From NCBI GenBank assembly GCA_017860615.1, contig JAGDMU010000005.1, forward strand, positions 248,001 through 312,000: a stretch of DNA of 64,000 nt, read 5' to 3'. Every line of letters starts with the position of its first letter. Positions within the stretch are counted from its first letter, which is position 1. A model generated the notes under the pieces. It worked only from the letters and a program-made list of their open reading frames with translations. It was not told the DNA's origin and searched no databases. Made by a program: the position numbers and the translations under genes. Source of the DNA: Pseudomonadota bacterium (GTDB lineage: Bacteria > Campylobacterota > Campylobacteria > Campylobacterales > Sulfurospirillaceae). Shown piece after piece: positions 1 to 7,767 of this stretch.

Positions 1-227
1 ATTATAAAATTGTATTGTTTGATAAAGAGATGCTTCTTGAAGATGCAGAACTCTTTTTAGAATGGATCCTTTCTATGACAGAACGCCAAAAAGCAGGAAA
101 AATCAATACAATTATGTTTGTTGATCCAAAAGATAAAAACCAAAATACGACTGTCGCCTTTGATGCTATTCTACCAAACCAAATTAGTAAGAAAGATCTT
201 GAGACACTGATTCACAAGTTTATTTAA
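1..227 (+). CDS. C-terminal end of a receiver-domain protein (partial)
   Basis: The frame is open from the left edge (first full codon at 3), so this is the 3' end of a gene that starts outside the window. The visible 75 residues look like the second half of a response-regulator receiver domain: YKIVLFDKEM has the form of strand 3 with the phospho-acceptor Asp, and FDAILPNQISKKDLETLI resembles strand 5 and helix 5. The usual conserved Lys of strand 5 is Asn here (LPNQIS instead of LPKPIS). A CheY-like gene follows 12 bases later, so the two probably belong to one signalling operon. The parent could be a hybrid histidine kinase or a stand-alone regulator; this cannot be told from the fragment. 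Confidence 0.55.
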   Translation, partial: YKIVLFDKEMLLEDAELFLEWILSMTERQKAGKINTIMFVDPKDKNQNTTVAFDAILPNQISKKDLETLIHKFI

Positions 228-239
228 AAGGCTGAACAT

Positions 240-620
240 ATGGAAAAACAGTTAAAAATTCTAGCCGTTGATGATGATTTTATTAATCTCAAATTGATTA
301 GTTCTATGTTACGCAAAAATGTAAATGTAGGAATTATCATTGAAGCAACCAATGGACTTGATGCAATCAATCTCTTAAAAACGCAAGGTGATATTGACTT
401 AGTATTGCTTGATATTAAAATGCCTGTTATGGATGGTATAGAATTTCTTACCAATATTCAATCCATGGGTGAATTTAAAAAACTTCCTGTCATTGTTTTA
501 ACAACCGATGAGACACGAAAACATGAGGCATTTGATCATGGTGCTTTTGATTTTTTAGTCAAGCCTATTCGTGAGCATGATTTAAGCAGTAAAATAGCAA
601 GAGTTGCTGATCTTTTTTGA
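240..620 (+). CDS. CheY-like single-domain response regulator
   Basis: The 126 residues form one receiver domain and nothing else. Visible features are the acidic pocket (AVDDD near residue 11), the phospho-acceptor Asp in VLLDIKMPVMDG near residue 58, the conserved Thr in VLTTDE near 82, and the Lys of strand 5 in FLVKPI near 108. No output domain follows, so it should act by protein-protein contact, as CheY or Spo0F do. It directly follows the partial receiver-domain protein and ends one base before convergent hisG. The upstream partner kinase lies outside the window. Confidence 0.85.
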   Translation: MEKQLKILAVDDDFINLKLISSMLRKNVNVGIIIEATNGLDAINLLKTQGDIDLVLLDIKMPVMDGIEFLTNIQSMGEFKKLPVIVLTTDETRKHEAFDHGAFDFLVKPIREHDLSSKIARVADLF

Positions 621-1241
621 TCAGCGACCTTGGTGTATCACCTCATTGATTTTGTAATACAACGATGTAATTTCCTCTTTTTTCTCAATAAAACTATTTT
701 TATTCGCTATCAAATATGCCGATGAATCTAAGATAGTCTCAACCACTTTGAGCCCATTTTGTTTCATGGTACTACCTGTTTCAACAATATCAACAATCAC
801 ATCTGAAAGCCCTACAAGAGGCGCTAATTCAATAGAACCATAGAGCTTAATAATATCTACTGCCATTGCTTTTTTTGAGAAATATTTTTGCGCAATATTG
901 GTCATTTTAGTAGCAACTTTAAGCTCAGGAGCAGTGTAATCAATCTCTTTACCTTCTTGAATACCCACGCACACTTTGCACTTTCCAATACCAAGATCAA
1001 GCAGACGAAGCAAATCTTCATCTTTTTCTTCCAAAACATCTAAGCCTACAACACCAATATCAGCAGACTGGTGCAAAACATATGCAGGAACATCTTGATT
1101 GCGTACTAATAAAAATCGAAACCCATCCGCCTCTAAAATCAATTTACGATCATCAAAACGAAAAGCTGTTCCAAAGATTTTTTCAAAAATTTCTAATGTC
1201 TCTTCTGCAATTCTGCCTTTTGGCAATGCCACTGTTAACAT
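621..1241 (-). CDS. hisG: ATP phosphoribosyltransferase, short form
   Basis: It catalyses the first step of histidine biosynthesis, joining ATP and PRPP to give phosphoribosyl-ATP. The protein begins MLTVALPKGR, the usual HisG N-terminus, and contains the PRPP-site stretch LVGLSDVIVDIVETGSTM. At about 206 residues it is the short form, which in known systems lacks the C-terminal regulatory domain and needs HisZ as partner; no hisZ is in this window. I chose the ATG at 1241 rather than the longer frame from 1280 because AAGGGAAG lies just upstream and the family starts here. The gene ends adjacent to the convergent CheY-like gene. Confidence 0.93.
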   Translation of the reverse strand: MLTVALPKGRIAEETLEIFEKIFGTAFRFDDRKLILEADGFRFLLVRNQDVPAYVLHQSADIGVVGLDVLEEKDEDLLRLLDLGIGKCKVCVGIQEGKEIDYTAPELKVATKMTNIAQKYFSKKAMAVDIIKLYGSIELAPLVGLSDVIVDIVETGSTMKQNGLKVVETILDSSAYLIANKNSFIEKKEEITSLYYKINEVIHQGR

Positions 1242-1269
1242 TTTCTTCCCTTTACTATTTTGATCATGG

Positions 1270-1338
1270 TTTTTAGGCAAAGCTTAAAAACCTACGCTCA
1301 GCCGCTGTGGCGCTAAAGCTTACCTCTTTTGAGGCAGA
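1270..1338. repeat. Two-hairpin dispersed repeat, copy A
   Basis: Between the hisG start and the coaX end. Hairpin 1 is TTTTTAGGC (1270-1278), loop AAA, GCTTAAAAA (1282-1290). Next come CCTACGCT and a GC-rich linker with GCGCTAAAGCTT. Hairpin 2 is CCTC (1323-1326), loop TTTT, GAGG (1331-1334), then CAGAAA. The same order of parts occurs at 58422-58488, with different bases in the stems but pairing kept. Confidence 0.6.
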
Positions 1339-1346
1339 AATTTGTA

Positions 1347-1970
1347 CTATTCTAAATGTGATTCTTTAATCGTTTTAAGCATTCCTCTAAAAATAAGCGT
1401 TCGATCAAAGATCGCATTGCTAAAAAATTTAGAGAAAAATTTTCCATCTCCACCCAAAAAGAAAATTCTTTTATCTTTACATGTAACTTCCAAAAGCATC
1501 ACAATCGATTTAACCACACCATACGAAATAGCATCGCTTGTTTTTTGAGGTAAGGCATCAAGAGCAACGCTAGGATTAATTTGCAAATTTAATCGTGGCG
1601 AAATCGAAGCATAACACTTCTCATAAGCAATCAAACCAGGCAAAATAAACCCTCCTAGGTGCATACCACCAGACATAATATCAATGGTAATGGCACTGCC
1701 CGCATCAACGATCATACCATCTTCAATAGTACAGCATGCAGCAATACGATCAATGCCCATCCCTTGATAGATGGTGTCAAATTCGAAATAAGGTTCTAAA
1801 TCAATAAAATTATGTCTGTTTTGAAGTGTGCTTTTCATAGCATCATTTACACAAATATAATAGACTTTTTCTTTGGTTGAAAACTCTTTAAACTGTTTAT
1901 GAGACATACTCCATACTTTACCATCTTGGTAAAAATCAGCATTGGAGTTACCTATATCACATAAGATCAT
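1347..1970 (-). CDS. coaX: Type III pantothenate kinase
   Basis: It phosphorylates pantothenate, the first step of coenzyme A synthesis. The N-terminus MILCDIGNSNADFY carries the D-x-G-N-[ST] nucleotide-binding motif of the ASKHA-fold CoaX family, and GIDRIAAC and IVDAGSAITID are the other family signatures. The length, about 207 residues, is typical of epsilonproteobacterial CoaX. The ATG at 1970 is preferred over the longer frame from 2030, since the DIGNS motif should lie at the extreme N-terminus. Its start overlaps the end of the upstream small gene by 14 bases, implying translational coupling. Confidence 0.92.
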   Translation of the reverse strand: MILCDIGNSNADFYQDGKVWSMSHKQFKEFSTKEKVYYICVNDAMKSTLQNRHNFIDLEPYFEFDTIYQGMGIDRIAACCTIEDGMIVDAGSAITIDIMSGGMHLGGFILPGLIAYEKCYASISPRLNLQINPSVALDALPQKTSDAISYGVVKSIVMLLEVTCKDKRIFFLGGDGKFFSKFFSNAIFDRTLIFRGMLKTIKESHLE

Positions 1971-2289
1971 TATAAACCTTCCAACCATTTTCACGAAGTT
2001 GCAATGCCGCCTTAGAACACAAAGGGGCATCTAAAAGCAAGTGTTTATGCTTATAATTATGCTTTACATGTAACTCTAAAGTCTTGCAAAGCTCAAAAAT
2101 TTCATCCACATGTTTTTGTAAAAATCGACTCTTTTGATCTACACGGAACATAAGATGATAAAAAGATTTTTGGTCAACCCCGCTAAAAATAGCGAGTTTT
2201 TTGCGAGTATGAAGTACTTTAGGATCCACCACATCCAGAGATGTAAAAACGACCTGCTTGCTACAAATCCGCTCTAACATCTCTTTCAT
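1957..2289 (-). CDS. Conserved hypothetical protein between bamB-like gene and coaX
   Basis: A protein of about 110 residues, charged and rich in Lys, Leu and His, with no signal peptide or membrane segment. I do not recognise a domain. The frame extends to a TTG at 2307, but ATG at 2289 (MKEMLERICSKQ) is the likelier start; neither has a strong ribosome binding site. It sits between a lipoprotein gene and coaX and overlaps coaX by 14 bases. As I recall, an uncharacterised gene occupies the same place in C. jejuni. Function unknown. Confidence 0.7.
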   Translation of the reverse strand: MKEMLERICSKQVVFTSLDVVDPKVLHTRKKLAIFSGVDQKSFYHLMFRVDQKSRFLQKHVDEIFELCKTLELHVKHNYKHKHLLLDAPLCSKAALQLRENGWKVYNDLM

Positions 2290-2310
2290 GATGACAACAC
2301 AACCCAAGGC

Positions 2311-3321
2311 CTATTTTTTACGATTGAGCTTGAAAAAATGGTTTTTATAATAAAGAGCATCACCTGTTGTAAAAACATGGCTCTCAATTTCATCAGGGAG
2401 CTTATAAACATTGGTTGAAATCAAATCCAAATCGGTTGCGATCACATAGCCACCTTTTTCGATCATATAGACAAAATCACCATAGATCGTTCCTGCAAAC
2501 GTTGCAAATGGGAATTTACGCTCTTTAAGCATTTTAAGATCGGCATCGGCTAAGATGATACGGCCATCTTTTGTAAAGACAAAAATGCGATTTTCAAGAA
2601 CAATGACATCTTTAACTTCTGTCTCTAAGAAATTAATTGATTTAGGGCTAATAGAGACAACTTTACTTTTTGTTGCTGCGACTAAGCGATCACCTAAGAC
2701 TTGAAGGTAGATAATATTGCCAAAGAACTTTTCGTTACTGACAACAACATCACGAATCGGTTTTTTGGTTTGTTCATCTACAATCACTAATTTACCATCG
2801 AGTGTTGGGAAAACAATCAAATCACCCAAAAAGTAAGGAGAAGCAATACGAGAATCAAGCACATAAACATTATCTTGTTTAAGGTGCATCATCTCTTTGC
2901 CATCATTAATGTCAATCAAAACTAATTCATTTGAACCCAATACAACGGCTAAGAGGTTGTTTTTAAGCGATGCTGATGCAACAGAAACGGTACACTCTTT
3001 GGAAAAAAGTACTTTTTTATTGGCATCTACAATTTGTAAAGCACCACATTTGGAAGCAGCAACGTAACGTCCATTGTCTTCTGCAAGATACACAAACCCT
3101 TCAGGTAAGACAACATTTGAAAGCCCTTTTTTGGTAATGACTTGACCATTAGACAATGTTGCGCCATCTCTGACTGCATCTACAATCGTTCCAGGTAACG
3201 AACCATCATAACTTACTTTACCAGAAAGTGCCTCTGGTTCAAAATATTGACGTTTTGTGCCACAGCCGCTGACAACCAATAATAAAGCCAAAAGTGAAAA
3301 AACAATTTTTGCGTATCTCAT
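2311..3321 (-). CDS. BamB-like beta-propeller lipoprotein
   Basis: A 336-residue predicted lipoprotein: a hydrophobic signal is followed by lipobox VVSGC, placing the lipidated Cys at about residue 20. The rest consists of repeated short beta-rich units (FLGDLIVFPTLDGKLVIVDEQTKKP and similar) like the PQQ-type propeller blades of BamB, the outer-membrane assembly factor. The upstream gene encodes a YfgM-like protein, and the start overlaps that gene's stop (TAATG). yfgM-bamB is also the order in E. coli, which supports a role in envelope protein assembly. Sequence similarity to BamB itself appears weak, so I leave the symbol blank. Confidence 0.75.
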   Translation of the reverse strand: MRYAKIVFSLLALLLVVSGCGTKRQYFEPEALSGKVSYDGSLPGTIVDAVRDGATLSNGQVITKKGLSNVVLPEGFVYLAEDNGRYVAASKCGALQIVDANKKVLFSKECTVSVASASLKNNLLAVVLGSNELVLIDINDGKEMMHLKQDNVYVLDSRIASPYFLGDLIVFPTLDGKLVIVDEQTKKPIRDVVVSNEKFFGNIIYLQVLGDRLVAATKSKVVSISPKSINFLETEVKDVIVLENRIFVFTKDGRIILADADLKMLKERKFPFATFAGTIYGDFVYMIEKGGYVIATDLDLISTNVYKLPDEIESHVFTTGDALYYKNHFFKLNRKK

Positions 3322-3902
3322 TATTTTAAACCTTGATAGTGTTCTAGATTTTTTGCAATCTGTTTAAGTGGAGAACTCGTCTCAATCTGAGCAAATTTCA
3401 ACCTCGCCTCTTCTACTTTCTTCTCTTTAAGGAGTTCATACCCTTCTTGAAGCAGTACCATGCCTGAAAGCAGCTCACCTTTAGGTGTTTTATTGGCATC
3501 AAGCTGTGAAAGTTGATAGGTTGCCAAATCTGCTAATATAGGATTTTCTTTTGAAAGCGATACACTTTGCAATGCTTCAACATCACCTTTAGCCAGTGCT
3601 GTTTCAAAAACATACATTGTATAAAGCTTTGGATTCTTTGCTTGAAGCGTTTCTCGTGCAGCGGTATTGTTAGCATCCATCAAAAGTGCCTGATATGCAG
3701 CATTTGAAACTTTTAAACGCTGATTTGCCATAACGTCATTGATAGCATAACCACCAGCACCTAAAGCTAAAAGCACTAATGCTGAGATGATATATTTCTT
3801 ATTGCGATTAAAGAAACGCTCACCTTTAATCATTCCCTCAAGGAATTGTTCTTCGGTGCTAATTTCTTCTTTGACCGCTTTAATATTCTCTTTAAGTCCC
3901 AA
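3321..3902 (-). CDS. YfgM-like membrane-anchored TPR-type protein
   Basis: A 193-residue protein with a charged N-terminal tail of about 35 residues, one membrane segment (YIISALVLLALGAGGYAI, about 38-55) and a helical periplasmic part with tetratricopeptide-like helices, including GYELLKEKKVEEARLKFAQIE. This is the plan of YfgM/DUF2133 proteins, which work near the SecYEG translocon and periplasmic chaperones. It overlaps the BamB-like gene by one base. It is the first gene of the leftward group that runs towards coaX. Confidence 0.7.
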   Translation of the reverse strand: MGLKENIKAVKEEISTEEQFLEGMIKGERFFNRNKKYIISALVLLALGAGGYAINDVMANQRLKVSNAAYQALLMDANNTAARETLQAKNPKLYTMYVFETALAKGDVEALQSVSLSKENPILADLATYQLSQLDANKTPKGELLSGMVLLQEGYELLKEKKVEEARLKFAQIETSSPLKQIAKNLEHYQGLK

Positions 3903-4004
3903 ACACTATCCTTAATAAGCGATTTTTAAAAAAACATAACAAAGTTTATCACAAGAAATATAAAAAGCCACTAATGTTATTTCAGTATCCACCAAAAGAG
4001 AATT

Positions 4005-4013
4005 TGCTATAAT
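4005..4013 (+). promoter_or_regulatory. Extended -10 promoter element for gatC
   Basis: TGCTATAAT, an extended -10 sequence, lies about 32 bases upstream of the gatC GTG start in the divergent region between the yfgM-like gene and gatC. No clear -35 is visible, which is common in this phylum. Confidence 0.55.
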
Positions 4014-4045
4014 CAATTTTTAAAAAGATTTAAGGATTTAACCCA

Positions 4046-4336
4046 GTGAAAATCGATAATGAACTACTCCAAAAACTTGAAAAACTCTCTTCTTTAAAAA
4101 TTAGCGATGAGAAAAGAGAGGGCGTCATTAACCAGCTGAGTGAAATTGTCTCTTTTGTTGAAAACCTAAACGAACTTAATCTCGAAGGGGAAGAGGCAAC
4201 ATTTACAACGCTTAGTGGTGGTACACCATTTAGAGAAGATATTCCTAGTGTCAATACGGAAATTATTAAAACAATTTTAAATCATGCGCCACAAAGTGAA
4301 AGTGGCTTTTTTGTCGTACCAAAAATCATCGAATAA
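4046..4336 (+). CDS. gatC: Asp-tRNA(Asn)/Glu-tRNA(Gln) amidotransferase subunit C
   Basis: The 96-residue protein matches GatC, the small belt subunit that stabilises the GatAB amidotransferase converting mischarged Glu-tRNA(Gln) and Asp-tRNA(Asn). Visible features are the helical N-terminus (LLQKLEKLSSLKISDEKRE), the middle segment and the conserved C-terminal motif FFVVPKIIE. The start is GTG at 4046 with TAAGGAT upstream. gatA and gatB are not in the window; scattered gat genes are usual in this group. It leads a rightward run with pilT 24 bases downstream. Confidence 0.93.
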   Translation: MKIDNELLQKLEKLSSLKISDEKREGVINQLSEIVSFVENLNELNLEGEEATFTTLSGGTPFREDIPSVNTEIIKTILNHAPQSESGFFVVPKIIE

Positions 4337-4360
4337 TCCCTAAAATTAAGGAAAAAGATT

Positions 4361-5428
4361 ATGAGTTCACTTAATATTAAAGCATTATTAAAAAATGTAG
4401 TCGCCTATAAAGCGTCTGATCTGCACTTAGTAGGTCGCAGTGAACCTCAAATCAGAATTGATGGCAAATTGGTTCCACTTGACATGGAACAGCTTAGTGG
4501 CACGGTTATTGAAGAGCTCTGTTACACCCTCATTACCGATAAACAAAAAAAGAAACTTGAAGAAGATAAAGAGCTCGATTTTGCGATTATGTTTCCCGAT
4601 ATTGGTCGTTTTCGTGCCAATTACTATTATACGATTAATGGTGAATTAGCGGCTGCTTTTAGAATTATTCCTATTGAAATTCCATCCTTAGATGATCTGA
4701 ATGCCCCAATCGTCTTCAAAGAGTTAATTAAACGCGAAAAAGGGCTTATTTTAGTAACGGGTCCAACAGGAAGTGGTAAGTCAACCACCTTGGCTGCTCT
4801 TTTAAATGAAATTAATCTCTTTGAACATCGTCATATTATTACCATAGAAGATCCTGTAGAATTTATCCATAGCAATAAAAAATGTCTCTTTTCACACCGA
4901 AATGTAGGAGATGATACCAAAAGCTTTGCCAGAGCACTCAAATTTTCACTGAGACAAGATCCCGATATTATCCTAGTAGGTGAGATGAGGGATCAAGAGA
5001 CTATTAGTACGGCTATTACAGCAGCAGAAACGGGACACTTAGTTTTGGGCACGCTCCACACCAACTCTGCTGTACAAACGATTAACAGAATTGTTGATAG
5101 TTTTGAAGGCGCCGAGCAGGTTCAAGTACGCAATATGCTAGCAACGTCACTTCATGCAGTTATTTCTCAAAGCTTACTTCCACGAGTAGGAGGAGGAAGG
5201 GTTGCTATTCATGAAATTATGATTAATAATGCAGCAATTGCAAACCTTATTCGCGAAAACAAGATTCACCAAATCTACTCTCAGATGCAACTCAACCAAC
5301 AAAAAACAGGTATGGTCACACAAACCCAAGCTATGATGAAACATCTCAAAGCGAATCTTATTAGCAAAGAAGATGCTATCCGCTACTCTACCCAACCTCA
5401 AGAACTCCTCAATAATATGGGAATTTAA
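4361..5428 (+). CDS. pilT: PilT-family twitching ATPase
   Basis: A hexameric secretion-type ATPase of the kind that powers type IV pilus retraction. The 355 residues show an N-terminal PAS-like region (ASDLHLVGRSEPQIRIDGKL), Walker A GPTGSGKST (about residue 130), an Asp box (IITIEDPVEFIH), Walker B-region RQDPDIILVGEMRD and the His box AAETGHLVLGTLHTNSA. The C-terminal helix carries a normal PilT tail. AAGGAAAAAG precedes the ATG. No other pilus gene is in the window. The stop codon lies directly against the MITE-like element. Confidence 0.93.
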   Translation: MSSLNIKALLKNVVAYKASDLHLVGRSEPQIRIDGKLVPLDMEQLSGTVIEELCYTLITDKQKKKLEEDKELDFAIMFPDIGRFRANYYYTINGELAAAFRIIPIEIPSLDDLNAPIVFKELIKREKGLILVTGPTGSGKSTTLAALLNEINLFEHRHIITIEDPVEFIHSNKKCLFSHRNVGDDTKSFARALKFSLRQDPDIILVGEMRDQETISTAITAAETGHLVLGTLHTNSAVQTINRIVDSFEGAEQVQVRNMLATSLHAVISQSLLPRVGGGRVAIHEIMINNAAIANLIRENKIHQIYSQMQLNQQKTGMVTQTQAMMKHLKANLISKEDAIRYSTQPQELLNNMGI

Positions 5429-5701
5429 TAACTGACCTTATATACTCTTTGCAACTTTGCACAAAATAAAAAGGTATTAGATGCTAGGCAGATTTTTGAG
5501 TCATAGCTAAAGCTATGGCGATGAAATCTAACGACGCAGATGATGCCTTTTTATTTTGCCCCTATGGGGTGAGCTTTACTCAACACATAAGCGTCGTTAA
5601 AATGACTTCGATTTGGCTTTAGCCAAACCTTTGTCACTTCGCCTAGCTTCTGCATTGATTAAAGCTCATGCAAAATTGTAAAGAGTATATAAGGTCAGTT
5701 A
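5429..5701. mobile_element. MITE-like inverted-repeat element with TA flanks
   Basis: This fills most of the 5429-5784 gap between pilT and the next gene. Its ends are 33-bp inverted repeats (5429-5461 and 5669-5701) matching at 31 of 33 positions, beginning TAACTGACC. Read as ACTGACC...GGTCAGT, the element is flanked by TA on both sides, the target duplication of IS630/mariner-type elements. The inside is tiled by further inverted repeats: 5462-5477 with 5543-5558, CCCC-TAT-GGGG at 5559-5569, and 5571-5583 with 5656-5668. Smaller palindromes sit in each lateral loop (CATAGCTAAAGCTATG at 5502-5517; TTTGGCTTTAGCCAAA at 5612-5627). No open reading frame of useful length is present, so it would be non-autonomous. 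Confidence 0.7.
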
Positions 5702-5784
5702 AAAAGAAGTTTTACTAATATTACAGCTTATTCAAGCTATACTAAAGCACAAAAAAATCTAAAATAATGGGTAAAAAGGCACCT

Positions 5785-6738
5785 ATGGTCATGAACAATG
5801 GTAATCATATCGCAGAAATGGTTTTTCAACTTGCAGAGGAAACCTTTACAAAACTAAAAGATTTAAATATTCCTCCCTACCCCAAATACTATCACGATAC
5901 CTTTGTCGAAACAATGCAAAAAAGTGGTGATGTTGAAATCTTAGACCTCTCAAAAAAACACAGTTATCTTTTCTCCAATGCCCACCAAGAAGAGATGGTC
6001 AGCGAAACCTGCTTTGGCTTGATGAAAAAAGGACTAGAAGAGTTTGTTAAAACCAATGACAATCTCAAATTTATCTCCGATGAAACTGCTATTAACATTG
6101 ACAATATCAAAAAAGATTATGAAAGTGTTGATACGCGCCAAATACTGCAAGCTTTCGATAGTTTTCAAGGCAAAATTTTCAAAGAGCTTCAATCAGCAGA
6201 TGAAACCATCGCAAAACTCAAACTCGAGGTTGAGCGACTTGAGCGTGAATCAAACATTGATCCTCTCACTAAAGCACACAACCGAAGAGTCTTAGTCAAA
6301 GACCTCGAAGAAGTCCTGAGCTTTGGTAAAGATAAAGATATGGATATGCACTTAGTCATGTTTGATGCAGATGATTTTAAGCAGATCAATGACTCTTTTG
6401 GACATATCGCTGGAGATAAAACACTTATCTTTTTATCGAAACTGATTCAAAACTCACTTCGTCGTGGTACTCGCATCTACCGTTACGGAGGTGAAGAGTT
6501 TGTGGTTATTCTCAATCGTACCTCTTTTGAGGAAGCTACTAAAATTGTTGATCGAATTATTAAAGAGACCAGCGATAGTAAATTACTGTATAAAAACCAC
6601 GACATTCATTTAACCTTAAGTGCTGGTATCTGCTCGCACAAACAGGCTATGAGTGCAGATGATCTGCTGGATAAAGCAGACAAAGCACTGTATGAAGCCA
6701 AACGAAGTGGTAAAAATTGTTTTAGGAGCGCACATTAA
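5785..6738 (+). CDS. Diguanylate cyclase (GGDEF domain)
   Basis: A protein of about 317 residues with an N-terminal helical region of roughly 150 residues that I do not recognise, a coiled-coil-like linker (ETIAKLKLEVERLERES) and a C-terminal GGDEF domain, which makes cyclic di-GMP from two GTP. The active-site motif is intact (YRYGGEEF). The inhibitory RxxD site normally found just upstream reads RGTR, so product inhibition through that site is doubtful. No membrane segment is visible. The ATG at 5785 has AAAAAGG five bases upstream; the longer frame from 5767 has no clear site. It overlaps cvpA by one base. Confidence 0.88.
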   Translation: MVMNNGNHIAEMVFQLAEETFTKLKDLNIPPYPKYYHDTFVETMQKSGDVEILDLSKKHSYLFSNAHQEEMVSETCFGLMKKGLEEFVKTNDNLKFISDETAINIDNIKKDYESVDTRQILQAFDSFQGKIFKELQSADETIAKLKLEVERLERESNIDPLTKAHNRRVLVKDLEEVLSFGKDKDMDMHLVMFDADDFKQINDSFGHIAGDKTLIFLSKLIQNSLRRGTRIYRYGGEEFVVILNRTSFEEATKIVDRIIKETSDSKLLYKNHDIHLTLSAGICSHKQAMSADDLLDKADKALYEAKRSGKNCFRSAH

Positions 6739-7271
6739 TGGCGAATTTTTCCATGTTTGACATTATTTCTTTAACCTTAGTGCTGATTTTAGGCATTAAA
6801 GGTATTATTAACGGCTTTGTGAAAGAAGTTTTTGGTCTTTTAGGTATTATTGGTGGTATCTACTTTGCCTCACGCTATGCTCCCATTGCTGGGAAAATGA
6901 TTAATGATCATCTCTTTGCCTTTGGGAACCAAGCATCCCTCTATCTTTTTGGCTTTATTGCCGTTTTAATCGTTGTATGGGTCACTTGTATTTTTTTAGG
7001 TTATCTTATTGCGCAAGCACTTAGCCTAAGCGGTCTAAGCATGATCGATAAACTTGCTGGCTTTGTCATAGGTAGTATGAAAATCTTTTTGGTTTTCTCT
7101 GTACTTGCAGTGACACTGAGCAACATCGAGTTTATCAAATCAAAGATGGAACCTTATGTTGCCAAAAGTATGATGTTCCCACTTTTTTTAGAGATGGGCA
7201 AATATATTGTTAAGCTTGATACAAACACGATGTTTGAGAGCCTTCAGCCTAAAGAGAAAACAAACCCTTAA
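6738..7271 (+). CDS. cvpA: CvpA family membrane protein
   Basis: A 177-residue protein with four hydrophobic segments in the first 130 residues ([54 protein letters not shown] and others) and the CvpA-type signature [19 protein letters not shown]. CvpA is linked to colicin V production and envelope homeostasis; its molecular activity is not firmly settled. The start overlaps the end of the cyclase gene, and fur follows 11 bases downstream, the order I recall from C. jejuni. Confidence 0.85.
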   Translation: MANFSMFDIISLTLVLILGIKGIINGFVKEVFGLLGIIGGIYFASRYAPIAGKMINDHLFAFGNQASLYLFGFIAVLIVVWVTCIFLGYLIAQALSLSGLSMIDKLAGFVIGSMKIFLVFSVLAVTLSNIEFIKSKMEPYVAKSMMFPLFLEMGKYIVKLDTNTMFESLQPKEKTNP

Positions 7272-7282
7272 AAGAGGTCAAA

Positions 7283-7744
7283 ATGAGTACATTTGAAAAT
7301 CTTGAATACAGCTCTTTACTCGCAAGCTTTAAAGAGCTCTTGAAAAACAATAGCCTAAAATTTACAAAACAACGCGAAGTTGTTTTAAAAACGTTGTACG
7401 AAAAAAATGAGCATTTCACACCTGAAGATCTCTACATTTTTTTAAAAAGCACTTACCCTGAGCTTAATATTGGCATTGCTACGGTGTATAGAACACTTAA
7501 CCTTCTTGAAGAGTCTCACATGGTGACCTCTATCTCGTTTGGTGTTGCAGGCAAAAAATTTGAACTTGCTAACAAGCCTCACCATGACCATATGATCTGC
7601 AAAAGCTGTGGACTCATCATTGAATTCCAAAATGACAAAATTGAACAACTACAACTCGAAATTGCACAAGCAAATCGTTTTATAATAACCAGTCATTTAA
7701 TGCAACTGCGCGGTCTTTGTGAAGAGTGTGCTAAAGAAAAGTAA
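7283..7744 (+). CDS. fur: Ferric uptake regulator Fur
   Basis: A 153-residue metal-dependent repressor. The N-terminal winged helix contains [15 protein letters not shown] and the recognition region [15 protein letters not shown]. The dimerisation part carries the Fur metal ligands [11 protein letters not shown] near residue 97 and the second CxxC as CEEC near the C-terminus, likely a structural zinc site. It sits directly before lysS and glyA, the arrangement described for C. jejuni fur, so it is probably co-transcribed with housekeeping genes. I see no clear Fur box at its own start. Confidence 0.93.
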   Translation: MSTFENLEYSSLLASFKELLKNNSLKFTKQREVVLKTLYEKNEHFTPEDLYIFLKSTYPELNIGIATVYRTLNLLEESHMVTSISFGVAGKKFELANKPHHDHMICKSCGLIIEFQNDKIEQLQLEIAQANRFIITSHLMQLRGLCEECAKEK

Positions 7745-7767
7745 ACATTTAGAAAAGAGGAAGTAAT

